DNA of 64,000 bases. It comes from Prunella strophiata (Eukaryota; Chordata; Aves; Passeriformes; Prunellidae). A model generated the notes under the pieces. It was not told where the DNA came from and searched no databases. It saw only the letters and a list, made by a program, of their open reading frames with translations. Below, piece by piece: positions 47,898 through 61,689 of this stretch. A program made the translations under genes and the position numbers. The number at the start of each line of letters is the position of its first letter. Position 1 is the first letter of the stretch. The DNA lies in assembly GCA_036583965.1 (NCBI GenBank), contig JAZBQD010000014.1, positions 39,046,990-39,110,989 of the forward strand, in the 5' to 3' direction.

Positions 47898-49155
47898 CCC
47901 CCAGCACATTTAAAATCAGCCAAATTTATACTTTTAAATTCTAACACATATGCTCATGTCATGTTTTTGACACTGGCACAATTTCTGAATGAATGCAAAC
48001 AAAGCCAGATATGCTTGAATGCATCCCAACCCCTAATGCATACTTAGCATAGCTCCAGGTCACTGGAGCCAGACCAATTTACACCAGTTCAACAGTTGGC
48101 CTGCAAGGTTCACATGAGTGTGGTATCTCTGTGAGTACCTCCTTCCTGCCCTCCATCTCAAACTTGTGAACAGGTTAGTATCTCAGTACACCACTGAACA
48201 ATTTGGATTTGGTTCAGGTCTTGGGCAGTTCAGTCAAGCTGGAAAATGCACATGCACCCCTGTCTCCTCCCCTTGCTCCACACACACTTCCCCCACACAC
48301 TTCTTTTCACTGAAGGAGAAATAACATCACCTTTTCATAGGAAAACTGATTATTGGTATGTTAGCCCAACATGAACTACATTTTGGGTTTTTCCATGAAG
48401 AAAATATCTTCTGAAGTGACCAAGGAGTTTCAGCTCAAAATTAAATTTTCACCTGAAACCCTATTTTCTGATGAGAGTATCTCAACAGAAATATTCCTTG
48501 TCAGAAGCTAACAAAGTTTCATACTCTGCTGTAACAACCCACCTCCCTGTGCTTCCACCTGAAACCTGTATCTTTCTCAATCCCCATACATTTTGGTTTT
48601 TAACATGGCCTGCAGTGAAAAGTCCATGGATGGACACTTCACTGACTGGACCCCTGACAGTCCTGCTTTTATCCTCTCATCACCTAAGCAAAGAGGAGGT
48701 TACCTCATATTAAATCATCAGATTTGTTTGTTCACAAATATTGCTGTGTTCCAGGGTTTAGACTATGTCTCCACTGCAGCCCCCAAATGCCCTACAGCTG
48801 GAGTGGTCTGTGGGGGCATCATCCTCCCCATGGGTCATTTATTTACATCAGCTTATCCAAAGCAGCTATAGAAAATAAAGGAGAATGGAGAGAAACAAAA
48901 AAGTAGATTAGTGTCATTTGACATCTTCATCCTTGTTTTTCAAGGCATCTGACAAGCACTACAGGCCCATAAACCAGACTGAATCTTCCCTTGCAAGGTC
49001 TCTTGTGTTAATGACTATTAGGAGAATGTTTGCATCCTTTTCTGGTGTGGACTACTATATCATTAGATTTGTGAATCCATGATCTAAAAATGTATTGTAC
49101 ATGTATTTTTTTTTTTAATAAGGAGATGCCTACATGTTACGTGCAGAGTGTACCT

Positions 49156-49725
49156 TGTGGTTTAACCCATCAGGAGTTAAGTACCACACTGCTGTTCCCT
49201 CACACACCCTAATCCCAGTGGAAATGGGGAGGAGAATCAGAAAGAAGGTAGACCCCATGGGTTGAGATAGGCAGAGAATAATAACAATAATAATAATATA
49301 ATAATTGCAATGAAAAGGGGGACAACAAAGAGAGAGAAATAAACCTCCACCAAAAGGACAAGTGATGTACAATGCAATTTCTCACTACCCACTGACCAGT
49401 GCCCAGCCAGTCCCCCAGCACTGATCAGCCCTGCTTGTCCAAATTCCCCCCACTCTACATACTGAACAACACCTTCTGTGGTATGGAATTCCCCTTTGGC
49501 CAGTTCAGGTCAGCTGTCCTGGCCATGCTCCCTCTGCCTTCTTGTGCACCTCCTCACTGGCAGAGCATGGACAGCTGAAAAGTCCTTGACTTAAGGCAGG
49601 CACTTCTCAGAAACAACTAGAACACTAGTGTGTTATCAACATTATTCTCATACTAAAGTGAAAAAGACAGCACTGTACCAGCTGCTAGGAAGAAAATTAA
49701 CTGCATCCCAGATGAAACCAGGGCA
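49156..49725 (-). mobile_element. Solo LTR, reverse orientation, about 570 bp
   Basis: On the plus strand it starts TGTGGTTTAACCCAT and ends GATGAAACCAGGGCA, the reverse complement of the passerine LTR that begins TGTCCTGGTTTCAGCTGGGA. Internal landmarks are GGTTGAGATAGGCAGAG, an ATAATAATAATATAATAATT run, GTGATGTACAATGCAATTTC and AACACTAGTGTGTTATCAAC. Flanking GTACC (49150-49154) and GTAAC (49726-49730) may be a target duplication with one mismatch. There is no internal retroviral sequence. Confidence 0.9.
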
Positions 49726-51201
49726 GTAACAATTCCTATACTTTCATTGCCAACTGTAAAACAGAATTTCTTTGCTGAGGAGATGGGAATTATGCCATAT
49801 TTTCACATGTGGCTAGCTATTTAAATTGTACACAAAATCTTTTTACTGTCTTTTTCCTTACTTTTGTTATATATAAAAACCAGTAAAGAATATGATTGCC
49901 TATAGAATGTTTGCTTGTGTTTTAATGAAAGAAATGTAAAGTATGCCCCAAACCCTTTTATCTTATTCTGACAAAACCATAGCCAAAAGAATTTCCTTCA
50001 AAATTTAGGGAAAAGAGAAATGTTTTTGGATCTCAGCTGTGAACCTGCTCACTATGTTTCAATCTAGAGAGAACTTTTATGGCTAAGTTATTACTAATAA
50101 ACAAAGTTTATAATAGAAACATTAACAGGACTTCTACCGAAAGGATACCAGCAGGGGTAATAAATTCAGCTAACATCTAATAGAAACTCTGATCTCATCA
50201 CATGCCAACTAACATTATGCTCAAAATAAAATTCAACCAGTGTGGACTGCCTGCTGTCAGTTCTCGAAGACTGCCATCCTCAACTTCCTCCCACACAATG
50301 GCAGGATTTATAAACTGATGCATCTTCTTCAAATCAACAGAAACTACTAAGCAGACTGCCTCTTCATTTGACCAGATTACACTCCTTTAAACCTAGAATA
50401 TCCCTGCTGGCTACACAAGACCTCAGCCTCTTTACTGAAGTTATGACTACAGCTGCCTTTGGCTCAGTAGCTGTTGAAAAGATTAAACAAAAATTAGCAG
50501 TTCCTGTAAAACAAAATACTTGGATATTAACCAGAGTTAAAAATCAAGCCTTAGTTTGCTTCCTGCCTGTCGGACATGCTACACTGAACATCCTTTTTAA
50601 ATTCCACAGGTAATAAACTTGCACTAAATGAGGCCGGTCTCGGCACAAGTCTGTACTGATGCCAGCCCCAGCAATCTCTTTCATCTGTGCTGACTGCAAA
50701 CACTGAGGCTGCAAGGCATAGGGGTTCATGAAAAGACACTGTTTTATAGGTTCACTGATAACTTCATAGAGCTGATAATGCAACTATTGCTTCCCAGGAG
50801 CTCACAAACTTAAACAGATTTTTGCAGTAGTGGCAGAGTAATACCAGAAATGAACAGGAAAAACAAGGCTAGTACAACTCACAGGATGTGAATTTCTGTT
50901 TCCTAGATGAGTAAATAAAACAAATCTTTCTCAAAAGGATGTGCTTGTAACCCGGGCTTCATATGGTAGTGATGCAGTCAAGACAATTACAGTGGAATTC
51001 AGGTAGGGACTGAGTGTGAGTAAATATGGCAACAAAAGACCTCACGCTACAGAATAATTAAATATGGAATAAGAGAATCATCTGTTCCTGATGAGACAGT
51101 CTCCAAGGTGGGAAGTGAGTCGTGGAGAGGGAAAGTGAAAGCCAGCTTTGAAAGGACATGGATCCTTCTCCTGCAGGACAGCACTGCTTCCAGCTGAGAA
51201 T

Positions 51202-51239
51202 GTGAGAGCTGCCACTCTCAGTGAGAGCTGCCACTCTCA
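51202..51239. repeat. Perfect 19-bp tandem duplication
   Basis: GTGAGAGCTGCCACTCTCA occurs twice with no spacer. Each unit is itself partly self-complementary (TGAGAG/CTCTCA). Confidence 0.95.
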
Positions 51240-51984
51240 GTGCTCTGCCACCAGCACGTGTTGTGGAACAATGTCCTCCCACCACTTCAGACAAAAGTGG
51301 CCAGGCCCCCTCTGATCAGCCATTTACACCGACTGAACTATGTGGCTGATTTTGCTTGGAGCAGATTAGGAAGTGCTCACAGACAGCACCGGGCTGCAGC
51401 TGGGCAAGGTCAGTAACCTCTGGCTGGGAGGCTGTGACGAGCAGCCCAGGGCAGTGACCTCTTCCACCAGCACAGCTGGAGCTCAGTGGGGACATCTTCC
51501 TACAGCTTAACTACGTGGGGTCCTCCACCAGCAATGGCCAGCTAGGAAGACTTGGCTTCTTTCCTCCACTGACCTCACCTTCTCTGTACCCAGGCAGTCA
51601 ATTCTTGCCAGTAGGCAGCTCTGGAAAGGAAGAACCTTTGTTTTCAGGTAATTTTTGCTGCTACAGCAATGTGAACAGTCTTCATGGTGCTGCCAGGTGC
51701 CTCTGGCCAAATAAAGAATGCCTGATTCTTAACACTACATTGGTGTCAAGGAGTTTTTTATTTTTACTGATTTTTGGTAACAATGGTAACACCAAACTGA
51801 ATAAAGCACTGAACTGAGGCAGTGTACATGCTGTAGTGATTAATAAATCCCCAAACCCACCCAAGAGACACCAGTAAGACCAGAAAGTACCATTGCCATT
51901 ACCTACTCTGACCTTTTCCACAGCACAAGTCACAGAGCTTTGCCCAGCAAATCTTGTATCAACATCATAATTTCAGGTTGAAAT

Positions 51985-52115
51985 ATTGCATATCTTTTAG
52001 AAAAACATCCAACTGTGATTTAAAGACTGCAAGTCTTGAAGAATTTACCACATCCCCTAAGCAAGCTGTTCCCATGATCAATTGCCTTCATTCTTCATGT
52101 ATACCCCACATGCAC
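51985..52115 (-). repeat. Old CR1-like LINE fragment, reverse orientation
   Basis: The segment around GAATTTACCACATCCCCTAA and CAAGCTGTTCCCATGATCAA resembles, from memory, the older CR1 subfamilies shared by birds, crocodiles and turtles. It is heavily diverged. Confidence 0.5.
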
Positions 52116-55100
52116 GTGGGAACTGAAAACACAAAGGGTGAGGAGCCAAATTTTGGTCCTCTGGCAGAAGGTGAAGAATGAACCTCCTGTCAGTTTTATG
52201 GGGTTATTATAACTTTGTACAAGAAGCTATACTATCTTTCTGGAAGATCTTGTGCAGAAGTTAGCACAAGAAGAACATTTTTCCTTGCTTTGTGAGAGCT
52301 TTTCAGACTGTTTTCCTTCTAAACACTGAAACGGACTTGACAAGTTGCATGATTTTTGCGTAAGGCACGTCTGCAACAGTCACCATGATATTAACAACAC
52401 CATGGCTCTTTTCTGGCTGCCACACTGGCTTGCCTGCCAAGCAGCTGGGGCTGAGAAGACAGCTCCTGAAGTTAAGAGACTACAATGGTACCAAAGAGCT
52501 TTCCAGGTCCAGCTCTGGTTCCTCCAGAATAACCCACATAGAAGACGTGCAGCTGACATGAAACCAGAGTAAATCTGCCTTGCAATCTGACAACTCAGGC
52601 TAAGGGTCAGAGAAGTGGAAGCTGCTTGATGCAGCAGTTGTTATTTCAAAGACTGAGGAAGAAAAGTTGAGTAGAAGTCCTTTAAAAGTAAAACATAAAG
52701 GGTTCATGACAAAAAACCAGAGCAATTCAATTAATCAACTGGAATTTCTCATTCCATTGGTTTTAAGTGAGATGGGAAATTTCTTGAAATGGACCTTTCA
52801 TCTTAGGAATTTTTGAGTCAACAATTCAGTATTTCTGGAAGAAAAAACAAACAAAAAACTCCAGAAATTCCAAACCAGCTCCAGTAAACTCTTACCAAGC
52901 TGAAACCCACACCAGTGCATATCAAATTTTGCTATAGTTGTAATCATGGCTCCATGTGTAACAGAGAGAGAACACCTTCAGGAGAACATCTCATCACCTT
53001 CAGTTGGTATTGCTCATGAACTACACCTCTGCAACCAAGAGGAAAGGGAGAGGTGGTGCTGTGAACTCATGGCAATGGTGGGACAGGGCAGCTCATGGCC
53101 CAGCTGTGCAGCAGCTGTGGGCAGGAAGGAAGAAATGAGCAGTAAGGGACACCTTTTTGGGGAGAATAAGTATTGCAGGTCTTTTGTCTTCTTGGAATGA
53201 AGTCCAAAACAAGCACTTATGTATGCTATCATCTGTTTCTCCCCTTGAAGAAGACCTCAACCCTTTAGCATCACTGAGATCTAAGGAAACAATTGTCATT
53301 GTGCTCCTTCTATAATGCCAGGTTTTCCTCAGTGTAAATCTCACCTCCCACACAGAGCACATATTCTTCTTCAAGTTTTTTTTTTTACCTGGAGGAATCA
53401 GATCACTCAAGAGTTTTTCTATGGAGAAGATGTTCAGCAGACCTTTATCTGCTAGTTCACTCCATCCAACAGACATAAAAGTCCATCACCTTTTTTCAGT
53501 GAGCTCGAAGAGGCCAACTGGCCCAAGCAGACATGGCCTTCCCCCTCCTCATGTCAGAATTTCCTATATTTGATAGGAAGGAAGCACTTCGCTTGAGTCA
53601 CCACAGTTTTCAAAGACTTATTCTTACCCTTTCTTGGTCAAATACATAGAAAATAGATCTGCAGAAAATGTGAGCTTGTTGTTGAAAACTGACCTCTGGA
53701 GTGACCCCTTCATGACTCCAGTCTTCAAGTGAACACCAGAAGGACTTCACCTTCAATCACTGTTAACTGTGAACTCACAACTATATTCTCCTGCATCAGT
53801 TTAGCTGCAGGCCTATTTCTTAAAGTTCAACACTATAAAACCCCCAGATTATTAGACACAATCAAGAAGTAGACTTCAAAGACCTTTAGACTGTCACACG
53901 GAATTAACATACCAAATCACAATTAAACCATGATTGGCATTTTATAGCACTAGTTCTTTGAGGACAGCAAAGCTAATTTTTACCAATAGACTTTGAGAAA
54001 AAAAGACTCCATTATTTAAAGGTAGCTCTAATTGCTATACCATTCAAGTTATTCTCAGGAGGTATGAAACATGCAATTTTGAACATAACGTTACTTTCAC
54101 ATTATTTCATTATCCCTGTGGTATTTTTGGCAATGAGTGTTTTGGAAGGTGAATTTAAAAAGAGAACAAATACAAAATAAAGTTGTCAGTGCACAACTGG
54201 AATTATGACTACTGCATCCTTTAATCATGTATCCCACTCAAACCATGCAACTCTGAGTTCCCATGGCCCGCAGCTGAATCTCCCACCGTGGGCATTAAAC
54301 GCTGTAATATGTTTAATTAATTCACTAAAATGCACCAGGGTCCTTGGACACCACAGTGACTGGTGCCAAGTAAGTGCTCATAGTTATAGCAACTGTTAAT
54401 AAAACATCGTGCACTTCAGGTTTGGAAGTTGATATGGGAGAGCTGAGGGGCTCTGGGGTCTTGAGGCCATTCATATCTTCTGTCTCCTTACAGCTGAGGA
54501 GACTGAATTTTTGTCAAGCCAAGGCCTTGAGTCCCCAACTCTCTGTAGCTGCCAAACTTCCACAAGCACAGCTAAGAGGTGTGGTGCCCTTGGAAACACA
54601 GCACTTGGAAGACAGTGAAACACACCCAACAGGTCCTGGCTGTGGCATGGCCAGGGCAGGTGTCCCACCAGGCATCCAGGCTACCCAGCCTGGTTAGCTT
54701 ACACAGCACCATAGTCATTCTCAGCCTGTTTTTCCCTTCATCTGCCAAAGATGCAACCTCATTCACCTTCATTCTGCTTTCAGAGCTGTCAGCTGCATCT
54801 GCAGGGGCTTTCCATTCCAGTGACTGTCAGCTCAGCAGCCTTTCTTGTCTCCCAAGCACATCAGAAAAGCCCTGCCTTCCCTGATAGTTTTGCTAGGAGA
54901 TGGACACACAGATAACCAGATGGACTGAGGGAAGGAACAAAGGAAGATTTTAAAGAAATTTCCTCACACGAGCTACAACTAGGCTACAGCAAATATCTGA
55001 TGTTTCCTTCAACCTAAGCAATCCCCTCAGGTGCTAAAGGTTAAGGCTCTTATCTGAAAAACACAGGAGGGTCTCTACAAGTACCAAAAAGAGGAGTTAC

Positions 55101-55986
55101 TGACTGCAATGCTTTCACATGTAGCCTGCCGACCTAAGTCTAAGAAGCTCTCTCATATCCTCAACAGCACATCCAACTTTTCCCTGACAACACTTTGCAA
55201 ACACAGTGCTGTTCAGCAGGATATAAGTGTGAGAAGCTTACATGCAGCACATGAAACAAAATGTGGTCATTTCCCTTCAGTTTAATTCTTCCCTCTTTTA
55301 GGGAAGAAGATTCCAGCAAAAAATGGTTTGTTTTTCTGAAAACAGATTCGGGCAACTTCAGTAAATTCTGAAACAAAACCAGCTGTTTATGTTCACTCAA
55401 TTCATTACCAGCTTTAAATATAGATGATTTAACAAGTTAAGTGGTGAATGTGAAAATTACTTGGTATAAAGCTGACAATTGAAAATGAAGCGTTTGTCAA
55501 ACTCAGAAATTTAAAATGAAAGGGTTTCTTAAAGAAATTTATTGCAATTTTTTTCTCAAGAGGAGCTCACCCAAACCCAAGTGTGATACTTCATCAGAAG
55601 GCATGTGAGATATTTCAGTGAAAGGAGTGGTGGTAGAAAGAGCAGTGTATTGTTTTTATTTTATTAGGTCCCATCACCCCACAAAGAAGAGCAGAAACAG
55701 CTTCAAAACAAAGATGCAGTTCTGCTTTATTTTTGGTTGCTGAGCTTACTTTTTATAAGCTGTTGTATCCACGTCTCTGTATGTTGCTTTTTACAACATA
55801 TCCATTTCTAGGACAGGACAGCACATTTTGAAAGTGACAACCTTGCACGCATGTTGTCTAAAAGACTACAAAATCATCATTACAAATGGACTTCAAAAGC
55901 AAAGGCAACTTTGGCTTTTATTTCAATACAAAAGTGAATCCTTCTACAACTTGTTTTCCCTCCCCTCATTTGAACACTGCTCATTC

Positions 55987-56024
55987 ATTGATGGAAGTGA
56001 AACCCATTGATGGGAATGAAACCC
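55987..56024. repeat. 19-bp tandem duplication (17 of 19 identical)
   Basis: ATTGATGGAAGTGAAACCC is followed directly by ATTGATGGGAATGAAACCC. Confidence 0.9.
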
Positions 56025-57549
56025 ACAGAAGTGAAGATGGGATTTAGGATCTATGGATGTCTCTGCTCTGATGGTGTATAAGACCCTGGGGAGAAAACAC
56101 CAAGCTGCTAAAGCTGGCTGTTTGCACGGGTTTATTGTACCTCCTGGGGACAAGCACAGGCAGTGAGCTAGCCCACTGTCTCCTGAGGTAAAGAAGACCT
56201 GGGGAGATCTGCCACTAAAAATGGTCCCAGAGACAAAAAAAAGAATGCATGTTCATAAAAGCAAGGAAATGATAAGGAAAAAAATGAAAGGAAAATGGAG
56301 AACAGAGTGGAACAGAGAGAGAACGAAGGGAGAAAGAACCACATTGCCCTACAAGAGCAGCTTTGTGATTCCTCCAGTAATGTTACTCTGTTTTGTTTAT
56401 CATGAAAAGATCCCATTAATGCTTCAGCTCCATCAAACAGCAGACCAAGTTCATGAATGGCACCTATCAGAGCCCAGGGTAAATCCAATGATTAGAGGGA
56501 ATTTGCCAAAGGGCCTTTGTAGCTGAGAAAAATGCCTACTCCAGAGAGGAATGCAGAAAATTCCTGGGAGGACAAGCCCTCCTTTGTTGGCAGTCCAGCG
56601 GTATTCTGGAGCAAATAAAGGCACACAAAAAATGGGATCTTAGATGCAATGAACATTTGAAGAAATGTTCAAAGACCTCCTTGAAACATTCACACCTCCC
56701 CCCTTTTCCCAACTGTACTAATTCTGCTTAGGATGACCAAATGGGCTATACTCGACACACTACTACTTTAGGGTTACATAATAGAAAAGTCTCTGGGCAG
56801 CAACAGCTTCACTTAGTTAGTTTTTCTACCACTTTTTCCCCAGTTGAAGCTTTTGTTGACACAGCTTTTAGGGTCCAAATTCCCAGCCAGTGCAAATTGC
56901 TACAGATCCACTGCAATAAAAGGATCTTTGCCAGGATTACAGCAATACAGAATGTGACCTCAAATTTAGCCTGTAAAATAGAATAAATGCACCCAAACAC
57001 CAGAATGGGCCTACAGTCAGTGGAGAAGGTACATTGATGCCTCCTCTCTGATTCATCTCATCTTGTGGGATGTGCCATGTCTGTGCCAAACAAATATGAA
57101 TCACCTACAAGCTATGCAGGGGCAGCTAAGACTGTGCTGTGGAACGAAGTATTTGCTTGGATAGATTCATTTTAAGAGTATAAACACATCCTGGCAGAAA
57201 TTAAATCCACAAGATCAGACAAGACAAGCATCCACTTAGCAATGAAAGGGATATGACATGTGGGTGTTGATTCATTTCAGACTCACCCGGCGGATGCCTT
57301 TTACTTCTCTTAAGTTAATAACTTGTTCATAAGAAACACATTTAAACCAGCAAAATTATACAGTGATCCAAAGAACTCCGCCAAATATCAGCAAAATTAT
57401 ATTAAAGCTGCAAATTGTTATATAACATTTGTCTGTATTTGCTCACCATGACCTTTTCAACTACATAACAGCAACAAAGTTTTTGTATTAAAATAGCCCC
57501 AAACTATACTAGATGTACAGAGACAACATTCTGTCTGCCACTGGCAAGG

Positions 57550-57628
57550 TTCTAATCTCACTTACATCAGTGTAAATCCAGCATATTTCCAACAATTTTA
57601 CTGAACACCAGCGAAAGTGAGATCAGAA
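57550..57628. mobile_element. Ancient palindromic (MITE-like) element remnant
   Basis: The left arm TTCTAATCTCACTTACATCA (57550-57573) and the right arm ending AAAGTGAGATCAGAA (57605-57628) are reverse complements over 24 nt with a few mismatches. The right flank TTTGGCCCT extends the pattern I recall from an old amniote repeat with termini GGGCCAAATTCTGATCTCAC. The element is decayed in the centre. Confidence 0.6.
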
Positions 57629-57879
57629 TTTGGCCCTATGCCTCCTTCAGTCTGTTTTCCTCCAGAGAAAACAAAACCATTTTCTGTTATTTCTTTGGTG
57701 TGAAAAATCAGATACAAATTTTATGGCTGATTTAAAAGACCTTATCTGCTTCTGAAATCTTGAATTGCATAAACTGCATGTAATCCTCACGCAAACACAT
57801 TCAACAAATACAATTTCCTCCCTCCTCACTTCCTATGCTCTGAACAATCTCAATGCCTTTTTTGCCCCACAATGTGCAC

Positions 57880-58210
57880 TTAAACACAATATGCTTCCTC
57901 ATAAACATTGTTAATTGCTTTTATTTTATGTCCTTCATTAAAGAATTTGCTGTGATGATGGAGGAGGGAAGGAATATTGATGCAGATGGAAGTGGGCTCT
58001 GTAGGTGAGCACATGCTGCATTTGTTTGTGCGTGTGCATCTGAAATCCAACAGAAGTATTATTTGCAACTTTGGAGGCTGATACTCTAACATTTTTCAAA
58101 ATGGGAGCAAATTGTTTGCAAAGGTGTTTCCTCTATTGCTCTGCAAATGCTGTTCATTTTCCTCTTTGTTTTAAATGACCTTTTGCTAGTCCAATGGGGT
58201 TTATATCCAT
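57880..58210. promoter_or_regulatory. Candidate conserved non-coding element in intron 3
   Basis: This is a repeat-free AT-rich stretch with TTGTTAATTGCTTTTATTTT, AAGAATTTGCTGTGATGATGG and CCATATGGCAGTGCAG. It looks like constrained regulatory DNA by composition only. Confidence 0.2.
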
Positions 58211-59985
58211 ATGGCAGTGCAGTGGCAGTGAGGGGATAAAGAGCTGGGCGTACAAACCAAGCCAGGCTGTGCACAGCAGCACCACATTCTGCTGTCATGT
58301 GTAAAAAAAAAAAAGCAGTCATGTTAGAAGAGCTCTTCTCATTTGTTTTTTACTGAATGAAAGGAACCAAAGCTTTTTACTAACCCTAGATTCTGTTTTC
58401 TCCTGAATATCCCCCCGCAAGGGAGCTGGTTAGGGAGCTCCAGCTTACCTCAGCATCAGTGGGAACACTGCCTCTGTAACTGACTGCAAACCTGGGACAG
58501 TATCTCCTGATCCATAGGAAAGGAGAGTGCTGGAGTCTCTCACCTTCATTCATGCTGGCCTGCTTTCTGCAATGGGATTCCTCTGAGAGTAGGACACCGC
58601 ACCGCTCTTATGAGTGAGCTGCTCTGAGAATGGGGCCTTGAGAACAAACATGGCTTAAAAGCAGACAGCCTGGAAGGGTTGGTCCACCCACCCCAACCCA
58701 GACACAGCCTTAATGAAGACACTGAGTGAAACAACAGATCTGAAGATGTATCATCCCTCCAGCAAAGGTGTACAACACCTACAGTGAAAATTAAATGCAA
58801 TGGGAAGTGCAGCTATTCAGCACCTTCCAAGGTTAGACAGTTGGCTATAGTGAAAAAAGGAACAGATTGAGAGATAGTCTCCCCAGCATAGTCCTCTAAT
58901 TGCCACCAGCTGCGTAAATCCTAGGAGCATCTTCTGCAAAATAAGTATCAACTTAGAAATCTGGTCATTGGAGAAGTATGCAAAGCCTGCAGAACACAGG
59001 CGCACATGTGTGCGCACCAACCTCCTCCTGCAACCTTGATTTATTGAGCCTCTGCCTAGCAGATGGCTGACATTTTAAAGTAGCCTTCCAAAACTACAGA
59101 TCTGTTTGTCTGTTTATTTGATTGTTTGTTTCCACCAAACGGACTGTAACAACTTCTGCCATAACCCATCAAAATCCAGGCTAGTAGGGTAAATGACTGT
59201 CACTCGAAGCCTGACTTGTCACGCTGCCACGGAGCAGTATGAAGCCCTGGGCTCTTCCTCTGAAGCCAGGGTGACATCATCTCACACATGCTCCTTTTAC
59301 TAGCTGATGTTTCAAGCTCACTTCAAAAAAGTCCACGAAGGAGGACACAGAGATCTGCTCATTGTTCTGCATGGTCAGGGTCCCTCCCCCTGGGACAAGT
59401 TCCTTCTCTACCACAGACTTCCTCTGTGTCATTGGGAAGACACACATGCAGAGGGCATTTAAAGATATGTTAGGAACCTAAAGGCACAGACAGACGTTTG
59501 CAATAGTATGTCAGCCCAAAAAACCTGTCTTAAAACCTGTGTAGACTACTCAGATGCCCCAGCTCAGCCAGAAGCACAAGCTCTGGCACAAGAGGTGACA
59601 GAGGCTAAGGCAGGAACAATGCTAAACCACCCTGCATGAGGTGTCTGATGGGTGAATCGTGGCAAACACAGACAATAGCACACCAGTGATTTCTGCTACA
59701 CAGTTGGGCTGTTTAAAGAGGGGATTTGGTTCAGAAGATTTTGAACTCTCCTTGCAATCAAAGGTGGAGCAATTTACCACTGCAAACAACTATTAAGTCC
59801 TAAGTCATTAAATTCTGTAGTGAAAAAAGAATTGAAGCATGAAATAACTGACCAGCCTAGATTCAAAAGCTGGTACAGGTGAAAAGAGAAGTGGATAGGC
59901 ACCTTGGAGGCATTTTTACACCCTTATTTCTTTGATAGTCTCTTTAAGGAGTTAGGTTCTGCTCATGTCCATGCTTCTCTTCCAG

Positions 59986-60248
59986 TCTTTTGGCAAAAAG
60001 CAACCAGAGCCCACAACAAGTTAAACATAAAGGATGTTTGTCCAACAAACAAAAAGCAAAAACATTTACAGAGGAGACAGGAATGGGCAAGATGTTACTG
60101 CCTCTTTCTGATTACAGCTCAGCATTGCCTCCTGGTTCACAGTTTAGACTTAGAATTGGAAAGGAATTATTCCAATTAAAACAGTGGTGTCAAATTGGTA
60201 TGAGACCATGGAGAGGACTATGGTTTATCAGAGCAGCTTCACAGTAGC
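59986..60248 (+). other. Exon-like plus-strand open frame, unrecognised
   Basis: A good acceptor (CTTCTCTTCCAG) is followed by an open frame, antisense to HMGA2, encoding KTFTEETGMGKMLLPLSDYS and later QFRLRIGKELFQLKQWCQIG, ending at TAG (60246-60248). A consensus-like donor GTATGAG lies inside it at about 60199. No family is recognised and the length alone is compatible with chance. Confidence 0.2.
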
Positions 60249-61689
60249 ATTCTTCAAAGCCTCAAAGAACACTCCTAAAATGCACTGGGAACCTCTGAAA
60301 CACTTACTGTAAACACCAGAATTTTCTTCCTCTTCTGTCACAGGGAAACAGGGAGAGGGCAGAGGGAAGAAGGATGAGATGAATAAATATCTGGTCTATA
60401 ATACTCTCACAGAGCTGAACTTGACATTGGCTTGGCTTTCATAGCTGTGGCTGGTGTTCACACCCAGACTCATCTGCTCAGCCCAGCGTGGGAGGCAGGA
60501 GGAAGCAGTCACCATCAGGGTCAGACAGAGGATGTGGTGATTGCCCCTCTGAGCTGCCCCAGAGTTCATCAGGATATGAATGTCTGTGCAGGAGTAGGCA
60601 CTGCTTCCAAAATGAAATCTGGACAGTGTTAATTTATCATGTCTAAGCCTGAGGCCTGAAATAACAGTTACCAGCATTTGTGTTTTTGTATACACTTTGA
60701 AAGTTCTGTGTAGCTGAAACTGGCTGGCTTTTTTCAAGAATCAAAGCACTTCTGACCTTCCTTTCAAATATCCTTCGTAAACATAGGCAGATATATAGGC
60801 ACACATTTACTGGTTTTTTGTAGGGGGAAAAAATGTGAACTTAACATAAAGTGAACTGGTAAAGAGAGGGCAGGGGTAGCTCTAAACACAAAAGGTCTCG
60901 CTCTATTTCTTAAAAGTTCTCCTGTACTAACACAATTATAAAGTTCAGCTGTAATTTCACCCCTCATTCATACAGGACCTTGTCTCACCTTCAGCAGGAA
61001 ACAGGGACTGAGTTAGGAGAGCTTGACTATAATAGACATTTGTGGCTGTGTACACTGCTGCCATCAATATAAATCTGTCATAAACACACTCACTGAGGAA
61101 AAGGAACCTCCATACACTGTGGCCTCTGCATTTTTGGATGCAAATGCAGATTTATGGTGCATGGGAAGCAATCACCCTTTAAGCCAACGTGGGCCTCACG
61201 AGTGTGTGGGACTGTGCAGAGTGGTGCTCCTCAGCTGAACTGCACTTCCACAGCTGCATTTGTAACCACCCCCTGCTGGAAAGAGGAGCTGGGCCAAAAT
61301 AAGGAGATGGTCTTGTTATGCTGGATTTTCACAAAGAAAGTGGCTTACAAAATGAAAGCCAGAATTTTTAAGCTGTACTGGAACTGATTTATTACATGGT
61401 CTTCAAACCACCACCCTGCACTTCCATGCACATTAAACAACATCTTCTGTTGCTTTCATTGCTACGTGGTATGTGAATGGGACACACATGCAACCCAGGG
61501 CTAAGGGGCTATCCCATATGAGGAGAGGTAGAAGAATCAGGTCCACAAGTCATCATGATTCCCATACACTTTGTTCACCTCTCCAGCAAACTTCTAACTC
61601 CTGATAAAAACTAGAGCCTGATCTAGAAGGCAGCTATATCGAGTGACTGGATTAAGGTGATTACTATTCTGAACCATGGTATATTAGGA

